This document shows, piece after piece, positions 53,938 to 62,439 of a DNA stretch of 64,000 nt (position 1 is the first letter of the stretch; the number at the start of each line of letters is the position of its first letter). The notes beneath the pieces were generated by a model, which saw nothing but the letters and a program-made list of their open reading frames with translations, was not told where the DNA came from and did not search any database. This DNA is from Sphingomonas panacis (GTDB lineage Bacteria > Pseudomonadota > Alphaproteobacteria > Sphingomonadales > Sphingomonadaceae): contig NZ_CP014168.1 in NCBI RefSeq assembly GCF_001717955.1, forward strand, positions 1,774,001 to 1,838,000. The letters run 5' to 3'. The translations under genes were made by a program, and so were the position numbers.

Positions 53938-54954
53938 TCACAGCCCGCGCGCCTTCAGCATGGCGTCCAGCCGCGGAAACACCCGCCGCGCATTGCCCTC
54001 GTAGATCGCGTGGCGCTGGTCGTCCGAGATCGGCAGCGCATCGACATAGCGTTTGGTATCGTCGAAATACTGCCCCGTGGTCGGGTCGATCCCGCGCACC
54101 GCGCCGACCATCTCGCTGCCGAACAGGATGTTCTCGGTGTCGATCACCTCGGCGAGCAGGTTCACCCCCGGCTGGTGATACACACAGGTATCGAAATACA
54201 CGTTGTTCATCAGATGCGTGTCGAGGCTCGGCTGCTTGAGCATGTCGGCGAGGCCACGATAGCGCCCCCAATGGTACGGCACTGCCCCGCCGCCATGCGG
54301 GATGATGAACCGCAAAGTCGGGAAATCGGCGAACAGATCGCCCTCGATCAATTGCATGAACGCGATCGTATCGGCGGCGATGTAATAGGCGCCGGTCGCG
54401 TGCAGCCCCGGATTGCAGCTTCCCGAGACGTGGATCATCGCCGGCACGTCGAGCTCGACCATTGTCTCGTAGAACGGATACCAGAAGCGGTCGGTCAGCG
54501 GCGGCGACGTGAAATGCCCGCCGCCCGGATCGGGGTTGAGGTTGCAGCCGATGAACCCCATGCCGACACAGCGTTCGAGTTCCGCGATCGACCCGGCCAT
54601 ATCGGCCTTGGGGTTCTGCGGCAGCATGCACACCGGCGCGAAGATGTCGGGATACAGATCGGCGCAGCGCTTGATGAGATCGTTGTTGGCGCGCGCCCAC
54701 GCCGTCGCGACGCTCTCGTCGCCGACATGCGGCGCCATCGCCGAGGCGCGCGGGGAGAAGATCGTCATATCCGCGCCGCGCTCCCGCAGCAGGCGAAGCT
54801 GGTTGGTCTCCAGCGTCTCGCGGATCTCGTCATCGGAGATCACGGGGTAGGGGGGCGTGGCCTCGCCCGCCTTGAACGCCGCCTTCTGCGCCTCGCGCCA
54901 GTCGTTATGCGCGGCCGGCGCGGTGGTGTAATGGCCGTGGCAATCGATAATCAT
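53938..54954 (-). CDS. ligJ: 4-oxalomesaconate hydratase LigJ
   Basis: 338 residues. Amidohydrolase-fold hydratase: MIIDCHGHYTTAPAAHNDWR carries the HxH metal pair, then NQLRLLRERGADMTIFSPRA, GFIGCNLNPDPGGGHFTSPP, AMIHVSGSCNPGLHATGAYY, FIIPHGGGAVPYHWGRYRGL and NILFGSEMVGAVRGIDPTTG. These match LigJ of sphingomonads. It hydrates the oxalomesaconate tautomer to 4-carboxy-4-hydroxy-2-oxoadipate, the substrate of LigK. Its start overlaps the stop of the upstream DUF1932 gene (ATGA), while repeat elements separate it from ligI downstream. Confidence 0.94.
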   Translation of the reverse strand: MIIDCHGHYTTAPAAHNDWREAQKAAFKAGEATPPYPVISDDEIRETLETNQLRLLRERGADMTIFSPRASAMAPHVGDESVATAWARANNDLIKRCADLYPDIFAPVCMLPQNPKADMAGSIAELERCVGMGFIGCNLNPDPGGGHFTSPPLTDRFWYPFYETMVELDVPAMIHVSGSCNPGLHATGAYYIAADTIAFMQLIEGDLFADFPTLRFIIPHGGGAVPYHWGRYRGLADMLKQPSLDTHLMNNVYFDTCVYHQPGVNLLAEVIDTENILFGSEMVGAVRGIDPTTGQYFDDTKRYVDALPISDDQRHAIYEGNARRVFPRLDAMLKARGL

Positions 54955-55811
54955 GCGGCGTCAGCCTTTCGGGTGAGCAGATCGAGTTTGGCGGCGAGGC
55001 CGTCGGGCGGGGTGGCACCGAGCGCGCCGATCGCACGCTGGCGGACGACCGTGCCGGTGGTCATCGCGGAGCCGGTGCCGAGCGAGTCGAGCGTTTTGAC
55101 GACCTCCTCCATCTCGGCGGCGCGGCGAAGCCCGTGCGCGAGCATCCGGTCGAGATTGTAATCGGCGCGCTCGGCCCACGGTTTCGGTTTTTCGCTGGCG
55201 TCGAGCGAGGCGAGCACGTCGTCGAGCACCCCGGCCTGGCTCGCGGCGAGCACGCATTCGGCGGTGAGCGCCTCGAGTCCCTTGACCATCACCGACCGGA
55301 TCATCTTGATCGACGACGCCCGCCCGACCGCACCGGGCACGACGCGCACGTTCCCGAAGCCGAGCGCGCGCAGCACCGCCGCGCCCGCCTCGGCGTGCGG
55401 GCCGGAGACGAGCAGCGGCACGCCGGTCCGCGCCGGCAGCACTGGCGACATCACCGCGACATCGACATAGCGGCCACCCCTGGCATGAATCGCGGCGGCG
55501 GCGGCGCGCTTGGTGTCGGGCGCGACGCTGTTCATGTCGAACCAGAGCGTGCCGGGCGCGATTTCGGCGCTCTCGGCCGCGCACAACGCCTGATCGGCGG
55601 TGACGAGCGACAACACCGCCTCGGCGCCATCAAACGCCTGCGCAGCGGTGTCGCAGCCGGTTACGCCCAGCGAGTTATATTGGTCACGTCTAGCAGCGGC
55701 GAGATCGGCGTGGTCGGTCTTGATGTCATATGCCCGCAGCGATGCCGACAGGCCGGGCGCGAACGCCATCGCCGCCTCGCCGAATCCGATCAGGGCTATC
55801 GTCCGCTCCAT
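54951..55811 (-). CDS. DUF1932 NAD(P)-dependent dehydrogenase of the lig operon
   Basis: 286 residues from an ATG at 55811; an upstream in-frame start at 55847 is possible. N-terminal Rossmann domain like 3-hydroxyisobutyrate/6-phosphogluconate dehydrogenases (TIALIGFGEAAMAFAPGLSA, LWFDMNSVAPDTKRAAAAAI, YVDVAVMSPV), then a helical DUF1932 domain (RASSIKMIRSVMVKGLEALT, LDRMLAHGLRRAAEMEEV). The lysine in SSIKMIRS corresponds to the catalytic lysine of the superfamily. Its stop overlaps the ligJ start, so it is translated with ligJ. It has no recognised role in the pathway; it might reduce a keto-acid intermediate or handle a side product. The gap before it contains ACTTCAGAAGT (55880-55890), a perfect dyad and possible LysR site. 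Confidence 0.86.
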   Translation of the reverse strand: MERTIALIGFGEAAMAFAPGLSASLRAYDIKTDHADLAAARRDQYNSLGVTGCDTAAQAFDGAEAVLSLVTADQALCAAESAEIAPGTLWFDMNSVAPDTKRAAAAAIHARGGRYVDVAVMSPVLPARTGVPLLVSGPHAEAGAAVLRALGFGNVRVVPGAVGRASSIKMIRSVMVKGLEALTAECVLAASQAGVLDDVLASLDASEKPKPWAERADYNLDRMLAHGLRRAAEMEEVVKTLDSLGTGSAMTTGTVVRQRAIGALGATPPDGLAAKLDLLTRKADAA

Positions 55812-55923
55812 GACCCCGGCTTGCCGCGTGCGCTGCGAAGCGCCCAATCGGAATGCGCGCCCGGCTATTCGAAATCCTGACTTCAGAAGTATCGCATCAT
55901 CATCGTGTGCTCCCGCGGACGGC

Positions 55924-57099
55924 CTATTGTTGCGCCACCCCAGCCAAAGCCTCCAGAAACCGCGCCTGCGCGCGCGTCGGCCGCCAATCGCGCCGTGTCG
56001 TCACGCCGATCACCCGCCCGCTCACCTCGGGTTCCGGGCCGATCGCGGCCAGCACGCCGCTCTCCACCTCAAGCGCGACCTGCTGCGGCGACAGCAAGGT
56101 CAGGAAATCGCTTTCGACCAGGATCCCCCGGATCACCATCACCGATCCGCACTGCACCGGCGCGCGCGGCAGCGGCCCATCGCCGAACATCCGCTCCCAC
56201 AGCGCGCGCAGCGGCGCGCCGGCATGGCTCACCACCCAGGGAAAACCGGCGAGCTGCTCGGGCGTCGGCGCCGCCACCCCGGCGAGCGGATGGCCGGCGC
56301 GCCCGACGATCACCAGCCGGTCGGTCAGCAGCGGCATCTGCACCATGTCGGGCGGCCCCGGCTCGGGCCGCAGCGCGCCGATCATCAGGTCGATCGCGCC
56401 GTCGCGCAGCGCCTCGGCGAGTTCGCGCCACGATCCCTCGATGACATGGATCGCGACGTGCGGCGCCGCCGCCACCGTCTGCGCGATCGCGCGCGGCACC
56501 AGCATCGCGCGCGACAGCGGCATCGCGCCGATCACGACGCTGCCGCCCTCCTGATCGGTGATCTCGGCGATGCCGCCCGCGATCTCGGCGCGCGCCAGCC
56601 GGATGCCGCGCGCCAGCCGTAGCCCCGCCGGGCTGAGCGCGATGCCGCGTCCGCGCCGGTCGACCAGCGCGACCCCGCATACCTGCTCGAGATCGCGCAC
56701 CGCGCGGTGGATCGCCGGCTGCGACAGCCCGGTCGCGGTCCCCGCGCCGACGAAGCTGCCGGCATCGGCGAGGCTCAGGAACGCGCGCATCTGTGTCGCG
56801 GTCATCAGCCATTCGGGGCTGGCGAAGCGCCGCCCGCCGCGCACCCCACCGGCCAGATGCGCGAATGCGGTGGCGACGCGTTCGGCCAGCGCGCGGCCCG
56901 CCTCGGTCGCGTCCATCCCGCCCGGCCGCCGCGCGAACAAGGCTACGCCGAGCTGCGCTTCCAGTTTGGCGATGCCCTGCGTCAGCGCCGGCTGCGACAG
57001 GCTGACCGCGTTCGCCGCCGCGCTCATGCTGCCCCGCTGCACGATCGCGCCGACCGCGCGCAGATGCCGCAGGTTGAGATCGAAGGGGTCGAGCGCCAT
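55924..57099 (-). CDS. LysR-family regulator with two N-terminal HTH domains, probable lig regulator
   Basis: 391 residues from the ATG at 57099, about 90 longer than a normal LysR protein. Two successive LysR-type winged helices are visible: FDLNLRHLRAVGAIVQRGSM with SAAANAVSLSQPALTQGIAK, and from about residue 97 MTATQMRAFLSLADAGSFVG with AGTATGLSQPAIHRAVRDLE. A single effector domain follows (SVVIGAMPLSRAMLVPRAIA, DLMIGALRPEPGPPD, LVIVGRAGHPLAG). It diverges from ligK across a perfect CAATTCGGAATTG palindrome and precedes the ligJ operon on its own strand, so it probably controls both, as LigR does in related bacteria. Whether both HTH units bind DNA cannot be told. Confidence 0.88.
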   Translation of the reverse strand: MALDPFDLNLRHLRAVGAIVQRGSMSAAANAVSLSQPALTQGIAKLEAQLGVALFARRPGGMDATEAGRALAERVATAFAHLAGGVRGGRRFASPEWLMTATQMRAFLSLADAGSFVGAGTATGLSQPAIHRAVRDLEQVCGVALVDRRGRGIALSPAGLRLARGIRLARAEIAGGIAEITDQEGGSVVIGAMPLSRAMLVPRAIAQTVAAAPHVAIHVIEGSWRELAEALRDGAIDLMIGALRPEPGPPDMVQMPLLTDRLVIVGRAGHPLAGVAAPTPEQLAGFPWVVSHAGAPLRALWERMFGDGPLPRAPVQCGSVMVIRGILVESDFLTLLSPQQVALEVESGVLAAIGPEPEVSGRVIGVTTRRDWRPTRAQARFLEALAGVAQQ

Positions 57100-57132
57100 G
57101 CCCACGAATAGAGAAAACTTATCGCCACTTTG

Positions 57133-57145
57133 CAATTCGGAATTG
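57133..57145. promoter_or_regulatory. Candidate LysR operator between the regulator and ligK
   Basis: CAATTCGGAATTG is a perfect dyad about a central G, inside TTGCAATTCGGAATTGTGA, which also satisfies the LysR T-N11-A rule. It lies 33 nt before the regulator start and 47 nt before ligK. Confidence 0.6.
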
Positions 57146-57192
57146 TGATCGCGCGGCGATGGTTCAGGGCGGACGATAAAGGAGACACGAAC

Positions 57193-57864
57193 ATGGCCAG
57201 GGTCGTCACCAACATCGAACGCGCCGATCCGTCGGTGATCGACGGCCTCGCGTCGGCGGGCGTCGCCACCGTCCACGAGGCGCAGGGCCGCATCGGCCTG
57301 CTCGCCAGCCACATGCGCCCGATCTACCCCGGCGCGCGCATCGCCGGCTCCGCCGTCACCATCTCGGCCCCGCCCGGCGACAATTGGATGGTCCACGTCG
57401 CGATCGAGCAATTGCGGGCTGGCGACATCCTCGTGCTCGCGCCCACGTCGCCTTGCGAAGATGGCTATTTCGGCGATCTCCTCGCCACCTCGGCGATGGC
57501 GCGCGGCTGTCGCGGCCTCGTCATCGATGCCGGCGTGCGCGACGTGCGCGACCTCACGCAGATGAACTTCCCGGTCTGGTCCAAAGCGGTGTTCGCGCAA
57601 GGCACCGTCAAGGCGGTGCTCGGCTCGGTCAACGTGCCGATCGTGTGCGCGAACGCCGCGATCGAAGCCGGCGACGTGATCGTCGCCGACGATGACGGCG
57701 TCTGCGTCGTCAAGCGCGCCGACGCGGCCGACGTGCTGAAAAAGGCGCAAGCCCGCGAAGCCGCCGAGGAAGCCAAGCGCCAGCGCCTCGCCGCCGGCGA
57801 ACTCGGCCTCGACATTTACGACATGCGCGGCAAGCTCGAAGCGATGGGGCTGAAATATGAGTAA
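57193..57864 (+). CDS. ligK: 4-carboxy-4-hydroxy-2-oxoadipate aldolase/oxaloacetate decarboxylase LigK
   Basis: 223 residues from the ATG at 57193 (GGAGACACGA upstream). Class II pyruvate aldolase of the RraA-like fold: [60 protein letters not shown] and [20 protein letters not shown], where the GDLLAT...DAGVRD signature carries the metal and substrate groups. It cleaves the final intermediate to pyruvate and oxaloacetate and can decarboxylate oxaloacetate. It is divergent from the LysR gene. A 194-nt multi-hairpin element begins 8 nt after its stop and reaches ligU. Confidence 0.94.
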   Translation: MARVVTNIERADPSVIDGLASAGVATVHEAQGRIGLLASHMRPIYPGARIAGSAVTISAPPGDNWMVHVAIEQLRAGDILVLAPTSPCEDGYFGDLLATSAMARGCRGLVIDAGVRDVRDLTQMNFPVWSKAVFAQGTVKAVLGSVNVPIVCANAAIEAGDVIVADDDGVCVVKRADAADVLKKAQAREAAEEAKRQRLAAGELGLDIYDMRGKLEAMGLKYE

Positions 57865-57871
57865 GACGCCA

Positions 57872-58065
57872 ATCTCCCTCTCCCAGCGGGAGAGGAGTTT
57901 CGGGTCGTCCATGCCCCCGGCATGGACTGAACAGCGCGGGGCGCTGTTCACCCGAAACTGGGCCCGCCGCGTAAGCGGCGGGAAGGGTGAGGGCGGCACG
58001 TGTCTCGTCACCCTCACCCTTCCGGCGCTACGCGCCTCCCTCCCTCTCCCGCTGGGAGAGGGATT
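57872..58065. mobile_element. MITE-like 194-nt multi-hairpin element between ligK and ligU
   Basis: Terminal inverted repeats of about 25 nt (left CTCCCTCTCCCAGCGGGAGA, right CCTCTCCCGCTGGGAGAGGG) enclose further perfect pairs: GTTTCGGGT/ACCCGAAAC (57897, 57950), CCATGCC/GGCATGG (57909, 57919), GAACAGCGC/GCGCTGTTC (57929, 57941), CCCGCCGC/GCGGCGGG (57963, 57975) and AAGGGTGAGGG/CCCTCACCCTT (57983, 58011). There is no coding potential. The right end supplies GGGAGAGGG as the ribosome site of ligU. It looks like a non-autonomous repeat, but mobility and copy number cannot be judged here. Confidence 0.6.
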
Positions 58066-59118
58066 GTGACCTCCGCACCCTGCATGTGGATGCGCGGCGG
58101 CACGTCGAAAGGCGCGGTGTTCCTCGCCGACGATCTCCCGCAAGACACCGCTACCCGCGACGCCTTCCTGCTGCGCGTGATGGGATCGCCCGATCCGCGC
58201 CAGATCGACGGCATGGGCGGCGCCGATCCGCTCACCTCCAAGGTCGCGGTCGTTTCCAAATCGGCGCGCGACGGCGTCGATGTCGAGTATCTGTTTCTGC
58301 AAGTGTTCGTGGACCAGGCGATCGTCACCGACGCGCAGAATTGCGGCAACATGCTCGCGGCGGTCGGCCCGTTCGCGATCGAACGCGGTCTCGTCCCCGC
58401 AACCGGCGACGAGACGCGAGTCGCGATCTTCATGGTCAACACCGGCCAGATCGCCGTCGCCAGCGTCCAGACCCCCGGCGGCGTGCCGACCTATGCCGGC
58501 GACGCCCGCATCGACGGCGTCCCCGGCAGCGCCGCGCCGATCCCGCTCGAATTCCGCGACACCGCCGGCTCGTCGTGCGGCGCGCTGCTTCCCACCGGCA
58601 ATGCGGTCGACATGATCGACGGAATCGCCTGCACGCTGATCGACAACGGCATGCCCTGCGTGGTGTTCAAGGCCGTCGACGTCGGCGCGACCGGCTATGA
58701 GGATCGCGACACGCTCGACGCCGCGACCGATCTCAAGGCGAAGATCGAGGCGATCCGCCTCAAGGCCGGCCCGCTGATGAACCTCGGCGACGTCACCGAA
58801 AAGTCGGTGCCGAAGATGATGCTCGTCGCCGCCCCCGCACACGGCGGCGCGGTGACGGTGCGCAGCTTCATCCCGCACCGCGCGCACGCGACGATCGGCG
58901 TGCTCGGCGCGGTCAGCGTGGCGACCGCGTGCCTCGTCGCCGGCTCGCCCGCCGCCGAAGTCGCGGTGATCCCCGAGGGTACGCGCAAGACGCTGTCGGT
59001 CGAGCATCCCACCGGCGAGATGAGCTGCGTGCTCGCGCTCGACGACCACGGCGCCGTCGCCACCGCCGCGTTGCTGCGCACCGCGCGCAAGCTGATGGAC
59101 GGAATCGTCTTCGGCTGA
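58066..59118 (+). CDS. ligU: 4-oxalomesaconate tautomerase LigU (PrpF family)
   Basis: 350 residues from a GTG at 58066 placed just after GGGAGAGGGATT; an ATG at 58084 is the alternative. PrpF/diaminopimelate-epimerase fold: MWMRGGTSKGAVFLADDLPQ, DGMGGADPLTSKVAVVSKSA, QNCGNMLAAVGPFAIERGLV, LEFRDTAGSSCGALLPTGNA and HPTGEMSCVLALDD. LigU-type enzymes move a double bond in 4-oxalomesaconate to give the form LigJ hydrates. It follows ligK on the same strand, although the 194-nt hairpin element between them may affect read-through. Specific assignment rests on the lig context; PrpF homologues also isomerise aconitates. Confidence 0.9.
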   Translation: MTSAPCMWMRGGTSKGAVFLADDLPQDTATRDAFLLRVMGSPDPRQIDGMGGADPLTSKVAVVSKSARDGVDVEYLFLQVFVDQAIVTDAQNCGNMLAAVGPFAIERGLVPATGDETRVAIFMVNTGQIAVASVQTPGGVPTYAGDARIDGVPGSAAPIPLEFRDTAGSSCGALLPTGNAVDMIDGIACTLIDNGMPCVVFKAVDVGATGYEDRDTLDAATDLKAKIEAIRLKAGPLMNLGDVTEKSVPKMMLVAAPAHGGAVTVRSFIPHRAHATIGVLGAVSVATACLVAGSPAAEVAVIPEGTRKTLSVEHPTGEMSCVLALDDHGAVATAALLRTARKLMDGIVFG

Positions 59119-59351
59119 AGCCCGTGTCGGCGCGGTGCGATCAGCCCACTTGCCCTTTTGCGCCGCCGCGCGGATGATGGCGGCGCCGTTCGAGGGCGTT
59201 TCCCGCGCATCTTCCAGGGCGAAGGGCGTTTCCGTCGCATAAACGGGGCGCAACCGCGTCATAAGGCGGCGTGCAGGCAACGAAGGCGGACGAGCAACGT
59301 ATATGCCTGGCAGGGAGCATTCCGCTCGAACAGGCAAGCACGGAGAGCATG

Positions 59352-59693
59352 ATGGCACGAACGGCAGAAAAGAGCGGCAAGGGCGAGACGGCAGCCGCGG
59401 AGAAGAAGACCAAGGCGGCCGCTAAGCCAGCCGGCGCCGCGCGCGGCGGCATCACCGCACCGGTCACGCCTTCGGCGGACCTGGCCGAGATCGTCGGCAA
59501 GGCGGACCTGCCACGCAGCGAGGTCGTCAAGAAGGTCTGGGACTATATCAAGAAGCACGATCTGCAGGACGCCAAGGACCGTCGCCAGATCAACGGCGAC
59601 GACAAGCTGCAGAAGATCTTCGGCAAGAAATCGGTCAGCATGTTCGAGATGAACAAGCACCTCAGCGCGCATCTCACCGCGAAGAAGGACTGA
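59352..59693 (+). CDS. SWIB/MDM2-domain protein with lysine-rich tail
   Basis: 113 residues from an ATG at 59352, with GGAGAG four bases before it (an adjacent ATG at 59349 is possible). The first 45 residues are rich in Lys/Ala/Pro (AEKSGKGETAAAEKKTKAAA), resembling nucleic-acid-binding tails. The rest is a SWIB domain: LPRSEVVKKVWDYIKKHDLQ, DRRQINGDDKLQKIFGKKSV and SMFEMNKHLSAHLT. SWIB domains are known from eukaryotic SWI/SNF complexes and occur as small stand-alone proteins in chlamydiae and some proteobacteria, where they may act on chromatin-like DNA structure. The function here is unknown. The gene stands alone with a strong hairpin after it. Confidence 0.9.
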   Translation: MARTAEKSGKGETAAAEKKTKAAAKPAGAARGGITAPVTPSADLAEIVGKADLPRSEVVKKVWDYIKKHDLQDAKDRRQINGDDKLQKIFGKKSVSMFEMNKHLSAHLTAKKD

Positions 59694-59701
59694 CGGCACA
59701 G

Positions 59702-59754
59702 CGCGCCGCGACGCCGGCGGATCGGATGGTCCGCAGCGGCGTCGCGGCGCGATG
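59702..59754 (+). terminator. Hairpin after the SWIB gene
   Basis: GCGCCGCGACGCC (59702-59714) pairs with GGCGTCGCGGCGC (59739-59751) to give a 13-bp perfect stem with a 24-nt loop, 9 nt after the SWIB stop. No T-tract follows, so termination may be weak or rho-dependent. Confidence 0.6.
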
Positions 59755-59828
59755 ACTTTACCCGACCGGATGCCGGCAGCGTCTCGCGCCGTCGGGCACT
59801 TCAGGCTATCGCCAAAGGATGCTCCCCC

Positions 59829-59909
59829 CCGTTCGCACTGAGCTTGTCGAAGTGCGTGTCACACGCGCCACGCCTGCGGCACGTGCTTCGACAGGCTCAG
59901 CACGAACGG
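59829..59909. repeat. Extragenic palindrome, family A copy 4
   Basis: CCGTTCGCACTGAGCTTGTC... is mirrored by GGCACGTGCTTCG...CTCAGCACGAACGG. It lies between the convergent SWIB and UPF0149 genes. No gene is visible in the 229-nt gap. Confidence 0.87.
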
Positions 59910-59922
59910 GGTGAGAGCGACC

Positions 59923-60588
59923 TCACGATCCGCCGCAACATTTCTTGAACTTTTTCCCCGATCCACACGGGCAGGGGTCGTTACGGCCGACCTTCGCAGC
60001 GGGCGTGCCCACCTCCGGCAGCGCGCCACCCGCGCCACCGCGCACCGCATAAAGCCGCACCACCTGCTCGGGGATAGCGATCGGCGCCGCGTCGCTGATG
60101 TCGTTGATCTCCATGCTGGTCAGCGACGATTGGTTGTGCGCGATATCCGTCAGCGCCAGCAGATAGATCACCGCTGCGGCGGCTTCCGCGTCCGCGCCGG
60201 TGGCGATCGCGCGCCAGGCGTCCTCGCGCAGCGCCATCGCTTCCGCGAAGCCCGCGATCCAGATTTCCCACAACACCTCGCCGTTGCGATCGTCCACGTC
60301 GAAGATCGGCACGAGCTTGCCCCGCCCGAGGTCGCGCACGATTTCGCCGTGGCGTGCGATCACCATGTCGGCGAACAGACTCCGGTCGATCGGGTCTTCG
60401 AACGGCGCCGCCTCGCCATACAGGCCGCCCCAGAGCAGCGGCAGCCATTCCGCCGACGCGATCGGCTCGGGCGACGTGGCGATGCCGGCGAGATAGCCGT
60501 CCAGCTCGGGCAGCAGCATCGGCTCGTCCACCGGCAGATCGTAGAGGATCTCGTCGAGCCGCCGCAGCCGTGACGGGAGCTTCGCCAC
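59923..60588 (-). CDS. UPF0149/YecA-family protein with SEC-C zinc motif
   Basis: 221 residues from a GTG at 60588, immediately after the stop of the M1 peptidase gene. The main part ([59 protein letters not shown]) is a YecA/UPF0149-type helical domain. The last 20 residues, [17 protein letters not shown], are a SEC-C zinc-binding motif like that at the end of SecA. Family members have been linked to SecA or ribosome interactions, but the function is not settled. The tight junction with the peptidase gene suggests a two-gene operon. Confidence 0.88.
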   Translation of the reverse strand: MAKLPSRLRRLDEILYDLPVDEPMLLPELDGYLAGIATSPEPIASAEWLPLLWGGLYGEAAPFEDPIDRSLFADMVIARHGEIVRDLGRGKLVPIFDVDDRNGEVLWEIWIAGFAEAMALREDAWRAIATGADAEAAAAVIYLLALTDIAHNQSSLTSMEINDISDAAPIAIPEQVVRLYAVRGGAGGALPEVGTPAAKVGRNDPCPCGSGKKFKKCCGGS

Positions 60589-62439
60589 CTATTTGACCAT
60601 CCCGTCGAGCGTCGCCGCCACCGTCGGGTGATAGGTCGCGCGCGCGGTCGCGTAGATGCGGCGCGCGATCGGCTGCCCCCACGCGCCTTGCGCCATCAGC
60701 CCGCGATACAGCGGATAGACGAACAGCCCGCGCCCGATCGTGTGGAGATAATGGTCGAGCGGCGCCACCACCGGATCATAATGGTTGGCGATGGCGAGGC
60801 TGAACCATGCGAAGCCGATATAGGCGCTCGGCGATTTGGAGAGTCCCCAGGCCGAATCGAGTTCCGCCAGCCGCGCCGCGCTCTGCTGGCGGGGCAGGCC
60901 GTTCAGGAAACGCAGCCATTCCTGCGTGCTCCACTTAGCGGTATCGATCGAGGCCGCCGCCGCGCCGGCGTTGAACGCGGCGAGCTTGGTGTCGATCGCC
61001 GCCAGCGTGGCGGAGCGGACATGCACCGCATTGTCGGGCAGGCCGGGTTGATACGCCCAGCGATCGAGCTCGAGATCCTTCTCCAGCGCGGCATCGCCCT
61101 TGATCAGATTGGCGCGCAGATCGGCGAGGAAGCCGGCGGTGGTCTGCGGCTGGAAGGCGTGGCGATCGAAATAGCTGCGCAGATACGCATCCCAGCGCGC
61201 CCGCCCGACGCGGTACTCGATCGTGCGCAGGAAGGTCGCGCCCTTGTTGTAATCGAGCTCGCCATAGGTGCCGCCCGGATCGCCATGCAGCCGCGTCGCG
61301 GGCGAGTCCGGCCCTGCCGCCTTCAGGTCGCGCTGGAGATTGTCCCAGCTCAGGTCCGCCAAGGTCGCCGCGCGCTCCTTGCCATAGACCGCCTCGTCGA
61401 TGCGGTTCTCGAAATAGGTGGTGAAGCCCTCGTTGAGCCACGCATCGGACCAGGTCGCGTTGGTGACGAGATTGCCCGACCAGCTATGCGCGAGTTCGTG
61501 CGCGATCACATCGACGTTGGATTTGTCGCCGGTCAGGATCGTCGGCGTCGCGAAGGTGAGGGTGGGGTTCTCCATCCCGCCATAAGGGAAGCTTGGCGGC
61601 AGCATCAGGATGTCATAGCGGCCCCAGCGATACGGCCCGTACAGCGCGCTCGCGGCGGCCACCATCTTCTCGGTATCGTCGAGTTCGGCGGCGGCGCGCG
61701 CGAGCGTCGCCGGCTCGGCATAGATTCCGGTGGTGGCCCCAAGCGGCTTGAACGCGAGATCGCCGACCGCGAACGCGATCAGATACGGCGGCACCGCGTG
61801 CGGCATGTCGAACGCGAAGCGCTTGAGCCCCTTGCCCGCCGCCGCGCCCTGTGGCGTCAGCCGGTTCGCGCTCATCACCGCCATCATGTCGGCGGGGACG
61901 GTGAGGTGCGCCGACCAGCTCTGCCGGATGCCGGGGCTGTCCTGAGTCGGAATCCAGCTCCGGTTGTTGGTCGGCTCGCCCTGGCTGAACAGGAACGGCT
62001 TGGTCTTGCCGGCGGTGAGCGACGGCGGCAGCCATTGCAACGCGCTCGCCTTGGGCGCGGACGTATAGGTGACGACGATCCGCCGCGCCGCACCGATCGC
62101 GACGGTCAGCGGCGCGCCCTTGTCCGGCACGATCGCGCCGACGGTGTATTTCAGCGCACGCCCCTTGGCGTCGGTGATCCGCGCGATGACGAGCCCGTCG
62201 TCATCGAGCACGATCGTGCCGACACCCGGCTTGGCGAGAATATCGAGCGTCGCCGTCCCGCTCAGCCGCTGCGCGCTGAAATCGGCGGTGAGATCGAGAT
62301 CGACATGAGTCACCCGCGCCTTTTCAGGCTCGGCAAAGGAAAGCGTATCCTTCGCCTCGGGCGTGGTGAGGATCGGGGCAGGCGCGTCCGCCGAGACGGC
62401 GAGCGGCGCGGCGGCGAGCGCGATGAGGGTCGGGATCAT
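60589..62439 (-). CDS. M1-family aminopeptidase, LTA4-hydrolase-like
   Basis: 616 residues. Signal peptide-like start (MIPTLIALAAAPLAVSADAP) suggests export. M1 features: substrate loop PYGGMENPTLTF, zinc site VIAHELAHSWSGNLVTN with the third ligand in AWLNEGFTTYFENRID, and the catalytic Tyr region TYGELDYNKGATFL. The C-terminal helical domain fits the leukotriene A4 hydrolase-type subgroup, which trims N-terminal residues from peptides. Here it probably degrades peptides in the periplasm. The next gene downstream, UPF0149, begins immediately after its stop. Confidence 0.92.
   Translation of the reverse strand: MIPTLIALAAAPLAVSADAPAPILTTPEAKDTLSFAEPEKARVTHVDLDLTADFSAQRLSGTATLDILAKPGVGTIVLDDDGLVIARITDAKGRALKYTVGAIVPDKGAPLTVAIGAARRIVVTYTSAPKASALQWLPPSLTAGKTKPFLFSQGEPTNNRSWIPTQDSPGIRQSWSAHLTVPADMMAVMSANRLTPQGAAAGKGLKRFAFDMPHAVPPYLIAFAVGDLAFKPLGATTGIYAEPATLARAAAELDDTEKMVAAASALYGPYRWGRYDILMLPPSFPYGGMENPTLTFATPTILTGDKSNVDVIAHELAHSWSGNLVTNATWSDAWLNEGFTTYFENRIDEAVYGKERAATLADLSWDNLQRDLKAAGPDSPATRLHGDPGGTYGELDYNKGATFLRTIEYRVGRARWDAYLRSYFDRHAFQPQTTAGFLADLRANLIKGDAALEKDLELDRWAYQPGLPDNAVHVRSATLAAIDTKLAAFNAGAAAASIDTAKWSTQEWLRFLNGLPRQQSAARLAELDSAWGLSKSPSAYIGFAWFSLAIANHYDPVVAPLDHYLHTIGRGLFVYPLYRGLMAQGAWGQPIARRIYATARATYHPTVAATLDGMVK

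Noticed and set aside
57100..59358. Upstream extension of the LysR reading frame through ligK and ligU on the opposite strand
   Set aside because: The open frame continues only because antisense frames lack stops here; LysR homology starts at the ATG at 57099. The two HTH domains lie after that start, so they are not an artefact of the extension.
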